From: Sunxiuqinia sp965230765 | GTDB lineage: Bacteria > Bacteroidota > Bacteroidia > Bacteroidales > Prolixibacteraceae | Assembly (NCBI GenBank): GCA_965230765.1 | Contig: CBDDLR010000001.1 | Location: forward strand, 868,001-932,000 | Direction: 5' to 3' | Length of the DNA stretch: 64,000 bases | Shown here: positions 7,795-16,523 of the stretch, piece by piece | How the letters are laid out: each line of letters begins with the position of its first letter | How positions within the stretch are numbered: position 1 is the stretch's first letter | Made by a program: the position numbers and the translations under genes | The notes under the pieces: model-generated | Told to the model about the DNA's origin: nothing | Database searches by the model: none | The model's input: the letters and a program-made list of their open reading frames with translations, nothing else

Positions 7795-8511
7795 ATGCCA
7801 GCAAAAATCAGATTGCAGCGACAAGGTCGCAAAAGATTCGCTTACTATCACATTGTGATAGCTGATAGCAGGGCACCACGAGATGGTCGTTACATTGAAA
7901 GGATTGGGTCTTACAACCCTAACACAAATCCTGCTACGATCGATCTTGAATTTGATAAAGCTTTAGACTGGCTGAACAAAGGTGCCCAACCAACTGACAC
8001 TGTAAGAGCTATTTTATCTTACAAAGGTGTCATGTACAAAAAACACCTTCAGGGTGGAGTTGCTAAAGGTGCATTTGATGAAGAAGAAGCTGAACGCCGT
8101 TTCCAGGCTTGGATGACTGAAAAAGAAGCTAAAATCCAGGCTAAAGTTGACCGCCTAGCTAATGAAAGCGATGCAGACAAAAAGAAACGTTTGGAAGCTG
8201 AAGCAAAAATCAATGCTGAAAGAGCTGAAGCACTTGCCAAGAAGAATGCAGAACTAGCTGCTGAAGCAGAAGCTGAAGTTGCCGCCGAGGCTGCTGAAGA
8301 AGCTGTGGAAGAAACAGTAGAAGCAACTGAAGAAGTTGTTGAAGCTGAAGCACCAACTGCTGAAGAAGCACCAGCTGAAGAGGCTGCTCCTGTTGTAGAA
8401 GAAGCGCCAGCTGCTGAAGAAACTCCTGAAGCAAAAGAAGAACCAGCTGCTGAACCAGTTGCTGAGGAAAAACCTGCTGAAGAAGTTAAAGAAGAAAAGA
8501 AGGCTGAATAA
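7795..8511 (+). CDS. rpsP: 30S ribosomal protein S16 with long acidic Ala/Glu tail
   Basis: Residues 1 to about 85 are a canonical S16, a small-subunit assembly protein (MPAKIRLQRQGRK, then DSRAPRDGRYIERIGSYNP). A charged helical linker rich in Lys/Glu/Ala follows, then from about residue 145 to the end (238) a low-complexity tail of Ala, Glu, Pro and Val. S16 is usually 80-90 residues; longer versions are known in Bacteroidota, and this one is at the long end. Tail codons (GCT/GAA-rich) make the DNA repetitive and create long open frames on the other strand that are not genes. Its own promoter and terminator flank it. Confidence 0.96.
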   Translation: MPAKIRLQRQGRKRFAYYHIVIADSRAPRDGRYIERIGSYNPNTNPATIDLEFDKALDWLNKGAQPTDTVRAILSYKGVMYKKHLQGGVAKGAFDEEEAERRFQAWMTEKEAKIQAKVDRLANESDADKKKRLEAEAKINAERAEALAKKNAELAAEAEAEVAAEAAEEAVEETVEATEEVVEAEAPTAEEAPAEEAAPVVEEAPAAEETPEAKEEPAAEPVAEEKPAEEVKEEKKAE

Positions 8512-8563
8512 GCCAGGGTCGGCACTGATACTTAAGAAAATCTCTTAATACAGATACGATCAG

Positions 8564-8597
8564 AAAGCGGTAGATTAAATTCTATCGCTTTTTTTAT
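8564..8597 (+). terminator. Intrinsic terminator between rpsP and rimM
   Basis: AAAGCGGTAGA (8564-8574), a 6-base loop, TCTATCGCTTT (8581-8591) with one G-T pair, then a T-run. A TATTTTTG element (8595-8602) overlaps its end, just before the rimM start, so rimM may have its own promoter. Confidence 0.75.
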
Positions 8598-8607
8598 TTT
8601 TGTACTT

Positions 8608-9141
8608 ATGGAAACAATCCCAAAAACTGACTGCCAGAAAATTGGCTACCTTCAAAAGCCACACGGCATAAAAGGAGAAGTTGTACTTCAACTTGAAAGT
8701 GATTACACCGAAAGCCTGGAAGAATTCCCAACGGTTTTCCTGAAAATTGATGGGTTGCTGGTTCCTTTCTTTATGGCAGATGGAGGCCTGCGCATTCGAT
8801 CAGCAGATTCGGTACTAGTACGATTCGATTGGATTGAAAATGAATTGGATGCTAAAAGAATCACCGGCTGCCAGGTTTATCTGAAAAATGAGGATGTGAT
8901 CATTGACGAAGATGAAGTTCATCTTCATAAGCTGGTAGGCTACACACTTTTCGATGAAACCAAAGGGGAAATTGGCAAAATAGAACGGGTAGATGATTAT
9001 TCAGGCAACCTGATTTTCCAGGTAAATTACAAAAATGAAGAAATTCTAATTCCTTTTAACCAGGATTTTCTGGTTCGTTTTGACGAAGAAAAAAAAGAAA
9101 TCGAGTTGGAATGTCCGGATGGAATTTTGGACCTGGATTAA
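8608..9141 (+). CDS. rimM: Ribosome maturation factor RimM
   Basis: A 177-residue two-domain RimM, which binds S19 and assists 16S rRNA processing and 30S head assembly. The N-terminal RimM domain begins IGYLQKPHGIKGEV; the PRC-barrel domain follows from about residue 100 (KLVGYTLFDE) and ends with IPFNQDFLVRFD. Length is normal. It lies downstream of rpsP, the conserved order, but a terminator separates the two. Confidence 0.93.
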   Translation: METIPKTDCQKIGYLQKPHGIKGEVVLQLESDYTESLEEFPTVFLKIDGLLVPFFMADGGLRIRSADSVLVRFDWIENELDAKRITGCQVYLKNEDVIIDEDEVHLHKLVGYTLFDETKGEIGKIERVDDYSGNLIFQVNYKNEEILIPFNQDFLVRFDEEKKEIELECPDGILDLD

Positions 9142-9236
9142 ATTTTGTGCAACTATTTATACTAAACGCTGTCTTTACATGTTAGAAATAAGACCATAAT
9201 TAAAAGTCATAAAAACAACAATAAAATTTCTGTACG

Positions 9237-9944
9237 ATGAAAACTAGAACAACTGCATTTATTGCACTTATAGCCATGCTTTTTATGGCTATTCCAACGA
9301 AAGCCGAAAACGAAGAACGTAATGTTTCTGCTTTCACCGAAATTGCCCTTCGTATTCCCGCTAAACTTCATTTGGAACAAGGCAAAAAACAAAGTTTAGA
9401 GATTGTGGCCAAAACTTCAACACTTGAAGAAATTATCACCGAAGTAAAAGGTGATGAGCTTGTAATCCGTTTCCCAAACAAAAATTATATCTGGAAGAAT
9501 TTCAACCCTGGCGAAATTGATATTTTCATTACCGTTCCCGAAATTGATGCTTTATCGCTTTCAGGAAGTGGCGACATTATTGCCGACGATGATATTACCA
9601 GCCATATCCTTGACCTTTCAGTTAGCGGAAGTGGCGATATTTCACTTCCCTATTTAAAAGCTGAACGATTGAAAGCTTCCATCTCCGGAAGTGGGGATAT
9701 TGAAGTTGGCGGGAAAGGTTCAGCAGATGATCTAAGCGTAACCATTTCTGGCTCGGGCGACTTTAAAGGTTCAGGCTTTGAAGCCAGTGATGCAATGATT
9801 CGTATTGCAGGTTCAGGAAATGTTTCGTGCCATGTTATCGACAATCTTAAAGTCCGTGTGGCCGGATCGGGTGATGTTCGCTATAAAGGCAACCCTCGAA
9901 TAGACCAGTCTGTGGCTGGTTCGGGTACGGTGAAACGATATTAA
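9237..9944 (+). CDS. Secreted GIN-domain (DUF2807) protein with GSGD repeats
   Basis: A 235-residue exported protein. The signal peptide ends near Ala23 (PTKA/ENEE) and the rest is a beta-helical head-GIN domain. Seven Gly-Ser-Gly turns repeat every 18-29 residues (SGSGDI, SGSGDI, SGSGDI, SGSGDF, AGSGNV, AGSGDV, AGSGTV), as in a right-handed beta-helix. No lipobox is seen, so it is probably periplasmic or surface-exposed. The function of this common Bacteroidota family is not established; an adhesin-like role is sometimes proposed. Transcribed alone, ending at a shared terminator. Confidence 0.85.
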   Translation: MKTRTTAFIALIAMLFMAIPTKAENEERNVSAFTEIALRIPAKLHLEQGKKQSLEIVAKTSTLEEIITEVKGDELVIRFPNKNYIWKNFNPGEIDIFITVPEIDALSLSGSGDIIADDDITSHILDLSVSGSGDISLPYLKAERLKASISGSGDIEVGGKGSADDLSVTISGSGDFKGSGFEASDAMIRIAGSGNVSCHVIDNLKVRVAGSGDVRYKGNPRIDQSVAGSGTVKRY

Positions 9945-9964
9945 TTGAACACAAATACAGCATT

Positions 9965-9998
9965 GGGCTGTCCGTCGGTTGACGGATGGCCTTTTTAT
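9965..9998. terminator. Terminator between convergent GIN-domain gene and tsaC
   Basis: GGGCTGTCCGTC, loop GGTT, GACGGATGGCC (9965-9991), then a T-run. It sits between two converging genes and its T-tail runs into the tsaC stop codon. Confidence 0.8.
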
Positions 9999-10561
9999 TT
10001 TCGAAGAATCTGAATTTCACCGCCAACACCTAGCTTCACAATACTGGATGGGGATGCTGGCTCCATTTCGTCCTGACGATACCCAACAATGTAATCGGCA
10101 GCTGCCTTAATTTCATCAGAAATTTCGGAGAAGTTGGCAGGTGATGGTTGTCCGCTAATGTTTGCCGATGTGGAAACGATGGGTTTTTTAAAGCGCTGAA
10201 TCAGTCGCTGGGTGAAGGATTCAGAAGTAATTCGAATGCCAATACTACCGTCCTCTGCAATCAAATTAGAAGCCAGGTTTTTTGCACCTGGGTAAATAAC
10301 GGTCATGGGTTTTTCAGAAAGCTCAATCAAGTCATAAGCAATTTCAGGAACCTCATCCATGTATCGTTCCAACAGGTTGATATTCTCCATTAGCACCAGC
10401 ATACTTTTACTGTCTTCTCGTTGCTTAATTTCGTATATCTTTTTCACAGCCTCTGCATTCGTTGCATCACAACCCAATCCCCAAATGGTATCGGTTGGGT
10501 ACAAAATTACTCCTCCATTTTGAAGGATTTCCAGTGCTTTTAAAATATCATCGTTCATCAT
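9995..10561 (-). CDS. tsaC: L-threonylcarbamoyladenylate synthase (YrdC/Sua5 family)
   Basis: A 188-residue YrdC-domain enzyme that makes threonylcarbamoyl-AMP from threonine, bicarbonate and ATP, the first step of t6A37 tRNA modification. Motifs are YPTDTIWGLGCDA near residue 21, KQREDSKSM near 47 and STSANISGQPSP near 132. It is the short form without the Sua5 C-terminal domain. Two adjacent ATGs could start it (10561 or 10558); either way it overlaps the end of the upstream glycosyltransferase gene by about 11-14 bases, suggesting translational coupling. Confidence 0.93.
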   Translation of the reverse strand: MMNDDILKALEILQNGGVILYPTDTIWGLGCDATNAEAVKKIYEIKQREDSKSMLVLMENINLLERYMDEVPEIAYDLIELSEKPMTVIYPGAKNLASNLIAEDGSIGIRITSESFTQRLIQRFKKPIVSTSANISGQPSPANFSEISDEIKAAADYIVGYRQDEMEPASPSSIVKLGVGGEIQILRK

Positions 10562-11678
10562 AAACTTTTTGGTAAATCGTCATCAACTGCTCAGCGTAAT
10601 TATCTGGAGAAAACCGCTTTGAATTTTCAAAACCATTTTCAATCATTTCAACCCGGTAGTTGTCATCATCTACGATTTTTTTAATGCCTTTAGAAATATC
10701 TGAAATGCTGTTTGGTGAAATGTAATGTGCAGCTTTGCCACCAGCCTCAGGCATACTGCTCACTTTTGAAGTAATTACCGGACAACCAGCAGCCTGCGCT
10801 TCGGCAATAGGTAACCCGAAACCTTCAAAAACGGATGCGTAAATCATTAAGCATGCCATGCGATAAATATGATTCAAATCGTCATCTTTCACCTGATGAA
10901 GAAGAATCAACCGATCTCCTAATTTGTGAATTAATGGTTTGATGGTATCCATGTATTTGGTGGGTTTGCCAACTATTACCAAGGGGCAATCCAGCTCCAT
11001 TTCATTCAAAGCCTGTAAAACCAACTTCAGGTTTTTTCTGGCTTCTATTGTTCCAACCGACAAAATAAATTTTGAAGGCAATTGATATTTCTTCCTCGTC
11101 TTTTCAATTTCTGCATGATCATTTTCTTCAAAAAATATTGGATTTACGGATTGATATATTACGCTTATCTTTTTCTGATCAATCCCAAAATAATCCATGA
11201 TATCATGCTTGCTTTGATCACTGATTGCGATTATATGATCTGCCACCTTACATGCATGCAAATATTTTTTAAAGTAGATTTTTCGGTCAGTCCGTTTATA
11301 CAATTCCGGGTAACGGATAAAAATCAAATCATGAATGGTCACAATACTTTTCGTGCTGGTTTTTTCGATGCCAATCGGAAGTTCATGACTCAATCCATGG
11401 TAAAGATCAAGCTTAGCTTTCTGTGCAAGACCTGATATTTTGTACCTTCTCCAAAACGGTTTTAAAGCCCTCCACCAAAAACTGTTGGGCATGATTACAG
11501 TAGAACCCTGTGGCAACGAGAACCTGTTGTTGACAATTTTTGGAGTAAACAAAAAGTAATGATTGTTAGGAAAAACGTTGCCAAGCGCACGCAAGGTATT
11601 TCGGCTATAGTTTCCTAAACCAGCTGCATTTACAAAGGCTCTTTTTGCGTCAAAACCAATGGATAGGGCTTTTGTCAT
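10548..11678 (-). CDS. Glycosyltransferase, GT4 (GT-B fold)
   Basis: A 376-residue GT-B glycosyltransferase. The C-terminal domain shows SVGTIEARKNL (207-217) and the nucleotide-sugar-binding EGFGLPIAEAQAAGCPVI (285-302) with the E-x7-E pattern of GT4. The N-terminal acceptor domain is typical of group-1 enzymes. Donor and acceptor cannot be read from sequence; by location it could act in cell-envelope glycan synthesis, but it stands apart from the main glycan locus. It overlaps tsaC. Confidence 0.85.
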   Translation of the reverse strand: MTKALSIGFDAKRAFVNAAGLGNYSRNTLRALGNVFPNNHYFLFTPKIVNNRFSLPQGSTVIMPNSFWWRALKPFWRRYKISGLAQKAKLDLYHGLSHELPIGIEKTSTKSIVTIHDLIFIRYPELYKRTDRKIYFKKYLHACKVADHIIAISDQSKHDIMDYFGIDQKKISVIYQSVNPIFFEENDHAEIEKTRKKYQLPSKFILSVGTIEARKNLKLVLQALNEMELDCPLVIVGKPTKYMDTIKPLIHKLGDRLILLHQVKDDDLNHIYRMACLMIYASVFEGFGLPIAEAQAAGCPVITSKVSSMPEAGGKAAHYISPNSISDISKGIKKIVDDDNYRVEMIENGFENSKRFSPDNYAEQLMTIYQKVYDER

Positions 11679-11725
11679 AAATGCAAATTTACAAAAACGA
11701 CATCAGCCAAAACGAATTTTACTTC

Positions 11726-11756
11726 ACAAAAAAACCGGAAATACATAATTCCCGGT
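11726..11756 (-). terminator. Intrinsic terminator of the lysA-like gene
   Basis: Read on the minus strand: ACCGGGAA, 7-base loop, TTTCCGGT, then a T-run (the A-run at 11726-11734 of the plus strand). It lies about 23 bases after the lysA-like stop codon. Confidence 0.7.
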
Positions 11757-11778
11757 CTTAATATTCTTGAAGAATTAA

Positions 11779-13041
11779 TTATTCAAAAACTTTAGCGGCA
11801 TCAAAATCAACCGTTCCAAATAAATCATCGTAAGTTTCGGCACGTCTAATTTCAATAACATCTCCATTCTCGCGCAGTAATAATTCTGCTGAACGAAGTT
11901 TACCGTTGTAGTTAAAGCCCATTGAATGACCGTGCGCACCAGTGTCATGAATGACAATCAAATCGTCTGGTTCAATTTCTGGCAACAAACGGTTAATGGC
12001 AAATTTATCGTTGTTTTCACATAGCGAACCCGTTACATCATACAAGTGACTGTGCGGTTGATCTTCTTTACCGATAACTGTTATGTGGTGATGTGCTCCA
12101 TATAAAGCCGGGCGCATCAGGTTTGCCATGCAGGAATCGAGCCCCGCATACTTTTTATACGTTTCTTTTATGTGCAGGACTTTGGAAACCAGGTACCCGT
12201 AAGGGCCGGTGATGGCACGCCCGGATTCAAAATAAACTTTTAAGGGAGCAAGGCCATTCGCAACAATCAACTTCTCATATAAATCCCGGATGCCATTGCT
12301 CACAATGTTTAAATCCACAGGTTTGTGCTCATTTTTGTATGGTATTCCTATTCCACCACCCAGGTTGGCAAATTCAAAACGGATGTCCAGTTCTTTGGAA
12401 ATTTCAATAATCACATCAAAAATGATTTCAGCAGTTTCCACAAAATATTCCGGATCTAGTTCGTTTGAAGCTACCATGGTATGCAGCCCAAAACGTTTTA
12501 CCCCTTTTTCTTTGGCCATTTTAAACCCTTCAAAAAGTTGCTCACGGGTGAAACCGTATTTAGAATCTTCAGGATTTCCAATAATGATGTTTCCACCTTT
12601 CAAAGCACCTGGATTGTACCGGAAACTTAACAGTTCAGGTAGTCCAACATGTTTTTCCAGGAATTCGATGTGCTTAATATCATCTAAGTTGATGATTGCC
12701 CCAAGCTCCATGGCTTTTTTATACTCTTCAACTGGCGTATCGTTGGAAGTAAACATGATTTCCTCACCACGCATACCAACTTTTTCAGCCAACAGCAATT
12801 CGGCCATTGAGCTGGCATCAATCCCAAAACCCTGGTCGTGCAAAAGTTTCATCAGGAAAGGGTTTGGAGCAGCCTTAATCGCATAAAACTCCTTGAAGCC
12901 TTCATTCCATGAAAATGCTTTATTAAAATTCTGCGCATTATCAATCATTGCCTTTTCATCGTAAATATGAAATGGTGTTGGATGGTTTGCACAAATATCT
13001 TCCAGTTTTTCCTTATCAAAAGGTAATTTCTTCGCCCGCAT
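11779..13041 (-). CDS. lysA: Diaminopimelate decarboxylase-like PLP enzyme
   Basis: A 420-residue fold-III PLP-dependent decarboxylase. The PLP lysine is probably Lys56 in EFYAIKAAPN, and glycine-rich NLGGGIGIPY and ESGRAITGPYG phosphate-binding loops follow. The usual HIGSQ loop of meso-DAP decarboxylase is replaced by GLHTMVASNELDP; I recall similar ASN-type loops in a subfamily usually annotated LysA. The likely reaction is decarboxylation of meso-diaminopimelate to lysine, supported by a dapF-like gene upstream and dapL nearby. The substrate remains inferred; decarboxylases for polyamine precursors share the fold. Confidence 0.78.
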   Translation of the reverse strand: MRAKKLPFDKEKLEDICANHPTPFHIYDEKAMIDNAQNFNKAFSWNEGFKEFYAIKAAPNPFLMKLLHDQGFGIDASSMAELLLAEKVGMRGEEIMFTSNDTPVEEYKKAMELGAIINLDDIKHIEFLEKHVGLPELLSFRYNPGALKGGNIIIGNPEDSKYGFTREQLFEGFKMAKEKGVKRFGLHTMVASNELDPEYFVETAEIIFDVIIEISKELDIRFEFANLGGGIGIPYKNEHKPVDLNIVSNGIRDLYEKLIVANGLAPLKVYFESGRAITGPYGYLVSKVLHIKETYKKYAGLDSCMANLMRPALYGAHHHITVIGKEDQPHSHLYDVTGSLCENNDKFAINRLLPEIEPDDLIVIHDTGAHGHSMGFNYNGKLRSAELLLRENGDVIEIRRAETYDDLFGTVDFDAAKVFE

Positions 13042-13186
13042 AATTATTTCTTAAAAATGAACTGTAAAAATAAGCATTATGCGAATTTTATTTAGAACAA
13101 ATCTTCATAAGAAAACAGCCTCTTAACAAATTGTTATAAATCAGCAGTGAATCGTTTTAAATTGAAAGCACCGCTAAGTTGCTTCT

Positions 13187-13672
13187 TCAATTCACAACCA
13201 CTTTATAAACTGGCAATTCTCTATTTTCAATTGAAGAAGGAGAATTGTAAAGAAATTGAGCACCAATTTTTTCATAAAAAGGTATTGCAAATGGATCAAC
13301 GAATATGTGATACTCATTTCCAAGATTTTGTTGAAGGATATTTTTTGAATGGCTGATTAACATACTTCCAATTCCTCTACCATGAAATTCAGGCAGTATA
13401 AAAATATGATCAAGCCACCAACCTCTTGGTATTTTAATTTTTCCGGAACTGTTATCTTGCTTAACATGAACAAGCGAATAAAAGCCGACTATTTTAGAAT
13501 CTAAAATAGCTTTGTAAACAAAGTTTTGCTCAATGTACTTGTCGGTAATCGTAAGTTCTGATCTCCAGATATCAAAGTACTCATTGGGGTATCTCCAGTG
13601 TTTCTTAGCCGAAAACGCAATCTCAGTTAATGCATCAGAATCTTCTTTATTTGCTTTTTCGATCTTAGCCAT
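13187..13672 (-). CDS. GNAT-family N-acetyltransferase
   Basis: A 161-residue GNAT acetyltransferase. The acetyl-CoA pyrophosphate loop HGRGIGSMLI lies at about 97-106, preceded by WLDHIFILPEF (strand beta-4), and the C-terminal FVDPFAIPFYEKIGAQ matches the usual NPxAIxFYEKxGF signature. The substrate is unknown. The start codon overlaps the dapF-like stop by one base (TAATG), so the two are translationally coupled; this raises the possibility of a related small-molecule substrate such as an amino acid. Confidence 0.85.
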   Translation of the reverse strand: MAKIEKANKEDSDALTEIAFSAKKHWRYPNEYFDIWRSELTITDKYIEQNFVYKAILDSKIVGFYSLVHVKQDNSSGKIKIPRGWWLDHIFILPEFHGRGIGSMLISHSKNILQQNLGNEYHIFVDPFAIPFYEKIGAQFLYNSPSSIENRELPVYKVVVN

Positions 13673-14532
13673 TAACTCAGATCAGCTAACAACTCCTGGC
13701 TTAAATAACCTGAAGCGATTTCCCTAACTTCGCCAGTCATGTGTATTTGCCAATCTTCATCAATTTGAAGTTTCAGCTCACCCCCTGGCATTTTCATGGT
13801 AACATTCCGGTCTGTTAGCCCTTTTTTTACCATCATGGCAGCCACGGCACTTGATGAGCTGCCTGAAGCTAGCGTATATCCTGCACCGCGTTCCCAAATA
13901 AGGATTTCGACTTTACTTGGTGAAATTACTTTAGCAAATTGGACATTGATTCGGTTTGGGAATTTAGGGTGGTTTTCAATTTCGCTGCCGTATTGCATGA
14001 TTTCATCAATCGACAATTTATCTTTTATTACGATACAGTGAGGATTACCAACTGATACACAATTAATCAGGTAAGAAGTATCTTCTAAACGCAAAACCTC
14101 ATCAATACACTCAGCCATTTCGCTGTTCACTGGAACTTTTTCAGCTTCAAAAATGGCAGCTCCCATGTCTACTTTGATCATTCTGGCTTTGTCATTTACA
14201 GTCTCAATTACTTCGGCCTGAACGACACCCCCAAGTGTATCAATACTAAATGATCTTTCTTTTGTGTATTCGTGATCAAACAAAAACTTAGCAAAAATAC
14301 GAAGACCATTACCGCTCTTTTCTGCTTCTGATCCATCCGGATTCAGGATACGAAGACCAAAGTCAGCTTTTTCTGAATCAACTAATAACAGAATACCATC
14401 GGAGCCAATTCCATAATGCACATCACAAATGGTTTTGATATTTTCAACATTCATTTCAAAGCTGATGTCCCTGCTGTCCATCACGATGTAATCGTTGCCC
14501 AGCCCATGCGATTTCACGAAAAAGTTCTTCAT
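13672..14532 (-). CDS. Diaminopimelate epimerase homologue with both catalytic Cys replaced by Ser
   Basis: A 286-residue protein with the full two-lobed DapF fold: N-terminal KSHGLGNDYIVMD, then ILNPDGSEAEKSGNG, VGNPHCIV and ERGAGYTLASG. In DapF, two cysteines (in CGNGxR and in ETLACGTG) deprotonate and reprotonate the alpha carbon of LL-DAP. Here they are Ser73 (KSGNG, codon AGC) and Ser223 (TLASGSSSS, codon TCA); the Glu before TLA is also changed, to Tyr219. The rest of the chain is intact and of normal length, so this is not decay. It may be a serine-using epimerase, an enzyme for another substrate, or catalytically dead. It is coupled to a GNAT gene and followed by a lysA-like gene. Confidence 0.8.
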   Translation of the reverse strand: MKNFFVKSHGLGNDYIVMDSRDISFEMNVENIKTICDVHYGIGSDGILLLVDSEKADFGLRILNPDGSEAEKSGNGLRIFAKFLFDHEYTKERSFSIDTLGGVVQAEVIETVNDKARMIKVDMGAAIFEAEKVPVNSEMAECIDEVLRLEDTSYLINCVSVGNPHCIVIKDKLSIDEIMQYGSEIENHPKFPNRINVQFAKVISPSKVEILIWERGAGYTLASGSSSSAVAAMMVKKGLTDRNVTMKMPGGELKLQIDEDWQIHMTGEVREIASGYLSQELLADLS

Positions 14533-14709
14533 TGTTGCTTTTTAATTTTTTTGTTTTAGCAAATGTAATAAGATTTTTTAGGCTTAAACGTGACTGATGA
14601 ATGTGATCACAAAAAACCGATTCGATTTATTAAGCAACAGTAGATTATAACTTTTTAAATTTTATATACTTTTGGGAATTATTGTCACCTCAAAGTATAA
14701 AATCTATCG

Positions 14710-16152
14710 ATGAAAAAAATCCAACTCTTCTATATCCTTTTTTTTATCTTTTTATTAAGTGATCTAACCTACTCTTTTCTACAATATTACAATACTCCTT
14801 TGTTTGGAGACATGGAAGGGGGCATACTTCCAGATAATGATGTTAGAAGAGTTATTGAAGATCCATTTGGGATTAACGCAATTGTTACAGGTGAAAAACA
14901 TGTTAATCCCAATCGGTTTTTCTCTCATTATTCATTTATGAAGTACTTTCAGGTAGTTCCTATCTTTTTGCAGAATTTTGTAGATCCGATCCCTTCGATT
15001 TACCTCTCGTGTGCTATAATGAAAATCCTTGTCCAAATTGTTACCATCTATCTATTATCAATATTTATAACTAATCAAAGAAACATCTTTGGTAAAGAAT
15101 TTCTCAAGGGAGCAATAATTATAATGCCCCTCTTTCAAGCATATGGCTATTTCAGTACCATCGGGATAAATGACAAGTCTGCTGCCTATACTTTTTTTTA
15201 TGCCATCCCAACTATTACTTTTTTCATTTTCATAATACCTCTCATCAAACTCATTGCTTCAGGAAAAAGTAAAATCCCAATTCTTCAATTAATACCTCTA
15301 GTAGCATTTGGAATTATATTACCATTTAGCGGGCCATTAGTTCCAGGTTTACTATTAATTTTTTCGCTATTGCTATTTGTTCACTTTTTAAGACTCACCA
15401 AGCCTTCCGGGAAATTAAGTGTTCAGTCAATATTTCTTGTTTTCAGACACATTCCGAGACATATATTGTTAGTACTTATTCCAACCTGCATCCTTAGTAT
15501 TTATTCCCTATACCTTGGAAATTATGATTCAAATTATTCATCTGATGCAATACCGATAGCTGAGCGTTATCTTAAATTACTACCTGGTTTCTTTTCTCAA
15601 CTATTTCATGCTTTTGGATTACCTGCCATTTACTTTGTAATTGGAATTAACACCCGAATAATCTACAAAAACTTCAACAATAAAGAAGGCCAAAGAATTA
15701 TACAATCCCTGAAGTGGATTGGATTTTTTATTTTGATTTATATACTGCTATTGCCTCTAGGAGGATATCGTCCGTACAGACCTTTAATCCTAAGGTATGA
15801 TACAACAATCCCAATTTCGTTGTGTTTGTTTTATGCTTTTGGCCTTACATCTTTATTTGTTTTACGGAGTTTTAGTTCAAAAAAAAGAATCTGGTATGGG
15901 GTTATTCTTACTATAATCCTTTTGGTTTTTACTATTGAAGATCAATCAACTCTTAAAGAAAACCATTGTGAAAAGCTTGCTTTGAAAATTATTTCAGAAT
16001 CGCCTAATGACACCGTTTGTTTGGATTTAAACTGCAAGATTATGTCGTGGAGTAAAATTCAGGACTATAATCAAACAAAAAATAAAGGTCAACTTCTATA
16101 CTATTGGAATATTACTGACAGACCTAAGTTATACTACCAAAAAAATGAATAA
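14710..16152 (+). CDS. Uncharacterised polytopic inner-membrane protein
   Basis: A 480-residue protein I do not recognise. It has roughly ten hydrophobic segments spread over residues 1-420, a hydrophilic loop near 30-75 (GDMEGGILPDNDVRRVIEDP) and a short soluble C-terminal tail (about 420-480) with three cysteines. The layout resembles membrane glycosyltransferases or O-antigen ligase/polymerase-type proteins, but I see no diagnostic motif. Codon use is more AT-rich than in dapL next to it, hinting at a separate origin. It appears monocistronic; a TACTTTTG element (14667-14674) lies 36 bases before the start. Confidence 0.75.
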   Translation: MKKIQLFYILFFIFLLSDLTYSFLQYYNTPLFGDMEGGILPDNDVRRVIEDPFGINAIVTGEKHVNPNRFFSHYSFMKYFQVVPIFLQNFVDPIPSIYLSCAIMKILVQIVTIYLLSIFITNQRNIFGKEFLKGAIIIMPLFQAYGYFSTIGINDKSAAYTFFYAIPTITFFIFIIPLIKLIASGKSKIPILQLIPLVAFGIILPFSGPLVPGLLLIFSLLLFVHFLRLTKPSGKLSVQSIFLVFRHIPRHILLVLIPTCILSIYSLYLGNYDSNYSSDAIPIAERYLKLLPGFFSQLFHAFGLPAIYFVIGINTRIIYKNFNNKEGQRIIQSLKWIGFFILIYILLLPLGGYRPYRPLILRYDTTIPISLCLFYAFGLTSLFVLRSFSSKKRIWYGVILTIILLVFTIEDQSTLKENHCEKLALKIISESPNDTVCLDLNCKIMSWSKIQDYNQTKNKGQLLYYWNITDRPKLYYQKNE

Positions 16153-16523
16153 GCTCAATTGATTCGAAGAATCCAGCCTTCATAAAAACTTAACCATGGT
16201 ATACATTTCTCTAAACGGGGGTAATTTTTACGGTTAAAGAACAAAGAGTTACAAATATACTCTGATTTGACACAGTCCGGTTTTGAATTCCAATGGGGTT
16301 ATTTGCATCGAACGAAACCCAAAACCTACACCAATATCAAAATGAAAGCGAAGTTGCACATTTAGAATGAAAGCCGCATAACTTTTACCAATTTATAAAC
16401 AATCCTTCACATCCCCTTTTAATTCAAAAGTGAATTATGCGAATGCGGTACAAATTTTTAACTTTGTCGTCCGCCAAAAATGGCAGGCATTAAGAACGAT
16501 TCAACTATAAAACACAAAATAAC
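16153..16523. other. Intergenic region upstream of dapL
   Basis: A 371-base stretch without a gene. The only feature I can point to is a TAACTTTG element (16459-16466), 58 bases before dapL, a fair match to the -7 consensus. I see no riboswitch-like fold, although DapL is a lysine-pathway enzyme. Confidence 0.5.

Noticed and set aside
8049..8525. Long minus-strand frames opposite rpsP
   Set aside because: They are the antisense of the GCT/GAA-rich tail and give only Ser/Ala or Leu/Gln runs.
13042..13186. Lysine riboswitch upstream of the lysA-like gene
   Set aside because: Only 145 AT-rich bases, too short, and none of the conserved lysine-riboswitch elements are seen.
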